Assembly: GCF_010093065.1 (NCBI RefSeq)
Contig: NZ_CP048113.1
Location: 6,962,001 to 7,026,000, forward strand
From: Chitinophaga agri
GTDB lineage: Bacteria > Bacteroidota > Bacteroidia > Chitinophagales > Chitinophagaceae
DNA: 64,000 bases
Direction of reading: 5' to 3'
Below are positions 62,838 to 64,000 of this stretch, in pieces. The translations under genes were made by a program, and so were the position numbers. The notes beneath the pieces are model-generated. The model made no database searches and had not been told where the DNA came from. It was given only the letters and a program-made list of their open reading frames with translations. The stretch's first letter is position 1. Each line of letters begins with the position of its first letter.

Positions 62838-63119
62838 ATGGTAAGAGTATATTTTAATCCAGATTATACGTTGGGCTTTCCGCTCACCGGCGACGAGGTG
62901 AAAATTGAAAATCTGCAGCATATAGCAGATGTAGATGTTGCAGATGTGCGGGAAGCGTATGAGATATGCCAGAATACGGATCAGCCATGGACAGCCAGGG
63001 AGGAGGTTACTCCGAATACTGCTGTGGCGGAAGGTACCCGGTCTGTTGCTCCGGGGGACGTATTGGAACTGGATGGAGAGTGGTTCCTGGTAGGACCTGC
63101 GGATTTTCAACGTATATGA
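62838..63119 (+). CDS. Small hypothetical protein
   Basis: 93 residues. Soluble and acidic, with regular strands and helices (VRVYFNPDYTLGFPLTGDEVKIENL, ADVREAYEICQNTDQPW, APGDVLELDGEWFLVGPADF). No family recognised, but composition and codon usage resemble neighbours. Its TGA directly abuts the TAA of the convergent gene at 63120. Confidence 0.65.
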   Translation: MVRVYFNPDYTLGFPLTGDEVKIENLQHIADVDVADVREAYEICQNTDQPWTAREEVTPNTAVAEGTRSVAPGDVLELDGEWFLVGPADFQRI

Positions 63120-63347
63120 TTACATGGTAGCCAGCTCTATTAACTCACCGATCTCCTTTGCTCTTGGAGTCGCCTGCTCGCCTTCATACCAGTTCTCATT
63201 ACCTTCACTGTCCGTCTTTACAGAGATATTCAGATGCCCTTCGTCTCCGGCAATATAAACCAAAAAAGAACGCTCCGTTCCCGTGTCTTCCACATCAACC
63301 TGTGTGTTCTCTCCGTTATAGTTGATATAAATAGTTTTACGTTGCAT
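63120..63347 (-). CDS. Small hypothetical protein
   Basis: 75 residues. Beta-rich (KTIYINYNGENTQVDVEDTG, FLVYIAGDEGHLNISVKTDSEG) with a terminal helix. No family recognised; acidic and soluble. Convergent with the 62838 gene without spacer. Confidence 0.6.
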   Translation of the reverse strand: MQRKTIYINYNGENTQVDVEDTGTERSFLVYIAGDEGHLNISVKTDSEGNENWYEGEQATPRAKEIGELIELATM

Positions 63348-63414
63348 ACATGTGGATTTTAACTTAACTTCCTGAAATATTGTGCCAGACCATTAAGCAA
63401 TCTTAGCTTTTATT

Positions 63415-64000
63415 ATGAAGAAATTACTGCGTAACCTCATTATGCGACTATCCCGGCGTTTCTCTTCCAAGCCTGATCAGAAACTGGTATTTGAATCCCT
63501 TACGCAACTCTATAAACAGATAGAAAGTGGTAAAACGGATAAGGGACTTGTGCTGACTTACGATTACGAAAAAGCCTCCATCATTATTTTCTCCGATCAG
63601 CATAAAGGCGGCAGAGATGGATCGGATGATTTTATGCTGGCAGAGACTTCCTATCTGACTGCATTGCGTTATTACTATGATAAAGGGTTTACCCTGATCA
63701 ATCTCGGCGACTGTGAGGAACTGTGGGAAAGTAAGCCATCCGTTGTCATAGAGAAGAACCGGTCCGCACTGCTGGAGGAGGCATTGTTCCTTCAGCAGCA
63801 ACGTTACTATCGCATATTCGGGAATCATGACCTGGAATGGGCCTACCAGATACCAAGAGACCAGTTTCTGAAACCGTTATTTGGTAAGGAGCTGAAGGTA
63901 TATGAGGGGCTTGCCCTGAAGATGAAATATAAGGATGCCGATGAAACCATATTCCTGGCACATGGACACCAGGGGGATAAGCGTGCCGACGGTAATGCTT
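63415..64000 (+). CDS. Metallophosphoesterase, truncated by window end
   Basis: At least 195 residues from ATG 63415, open to the window end. Calcineurin-like metal-binding blocks are in order: FSDQHKGG (block I), LGDCEELW (block II), GNHDLEW (block III) and AHGHQGD (a later His block). An N-terminal basic segment (KKLLRNLIMRLSRRFSS) could associate with membranes. It hydrolyses phosphomonoesters or diesters with two metals; specificity is unknown. The 3' part is outside the window. Confidence 0.9.
   Translation, partial: MKKLLRNLIMRLSRRFSSKPDQKLVFESLTQLYKQIESGKTDKGLVLTYDYEKASIIIFSDQHKGGRDGSDDFMLAETSYLTALRYYYDKGFTLINLGDCEELWESKPSVVIEKNRSALLEEALFLQQQRYYRIFGNHDLEWAYQIPRDQFLKPLFGKELKVYEGLALKMKYKDADETIFLAHGHQGDKRADGNA

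Overview
The window looks like a chromosomal segment of a Bacteroidota bacterium of the Chitinophaga type. Evidence is the T9SS type-B (CHU_C) sorted proteins, a SusC-type TonB barrel, BT4734/VirE-type primase homologues, many secreted glycoside hydrolases, weak Shine-Dalgarno sites and TAnnTTTG-like promoter boxes. No 16S or other species marker is present, so the genus is inference.

Positions 1-6130 form an AT-rich island that differs visibly from the rest. It carries decayed reading frames (1-223, 2274-2759), a membrane protein gene broken at an A11 run (671-1583), a primase-like gene (2969-4021), a strongly structured RNA candidate (3977-4169) and a reverse transcriptase gene (4173-6020). 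It ends at an intact tRNA-Leu(CAG) gene (6137-6220, minus). A degraded copy of that tRNA's 3' end lies at 1837-1865, as expected for an old integration at the tRNA.

6285-14972 is a glycogen/maltodextrin-trehalose cluster: treZ-treY on minus, divergent from a GH13 alpha-glucosidase and a GlgX/TreX debranching enzyme on plus. 14973-17150 holds housekeeping-type genes (GNAT, YdeI-like, CvfB-like S1 protein). 17333-25118 is one minus-strand locus for a response regulator, histidine kinase, TolC-like channel, RND pump and membrane fusion lipoprotein; the pump has a perfect EF-hand-like loop. 25542-29981 encodes two paralogous T9SS-exported proteins. 30243-33508 has a chagasin-like inhibitor, a lipoprotein and a DUF2157-type membrane pair. 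33509-34254 is non-coding and has a 77-bp near-perfect palindrome. 34255-36253 encodes a fatty acid desaturase and a lipid A acyltransferase. 36577-45672 contains a GH29 fucosidase, a GDPD, a DEAD-box helicase with DEMD in motif II, a GH2 enzyme with TPR-like tail, an MBL-rhodanese protein and an ICMT-like protein. 45790-48141 is cydAB. 48317-52480 has an Imm22-like protein, a beta-helix lipoprotein and a secreted nuclease.

52917-60084 is the most unusual gene pair. A SusC-like outer-membrane beta-barrel protein has no recognisable plug domain. The next gene, 4 nt downstream, is an alpha-2-macroglobulin with a CxEQ thioester and a SusC-type carboxypeptidase-like plus plug module inserted about where the protease bait region normally sits. 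I infer a split TonB-dependent receptor whose plug is supplied in trans by a protease-trap protein. A cytochrome c lipoprotein, a DUF4349 protein, two small proteins and a truncated metallophosphoesterase complete the window.
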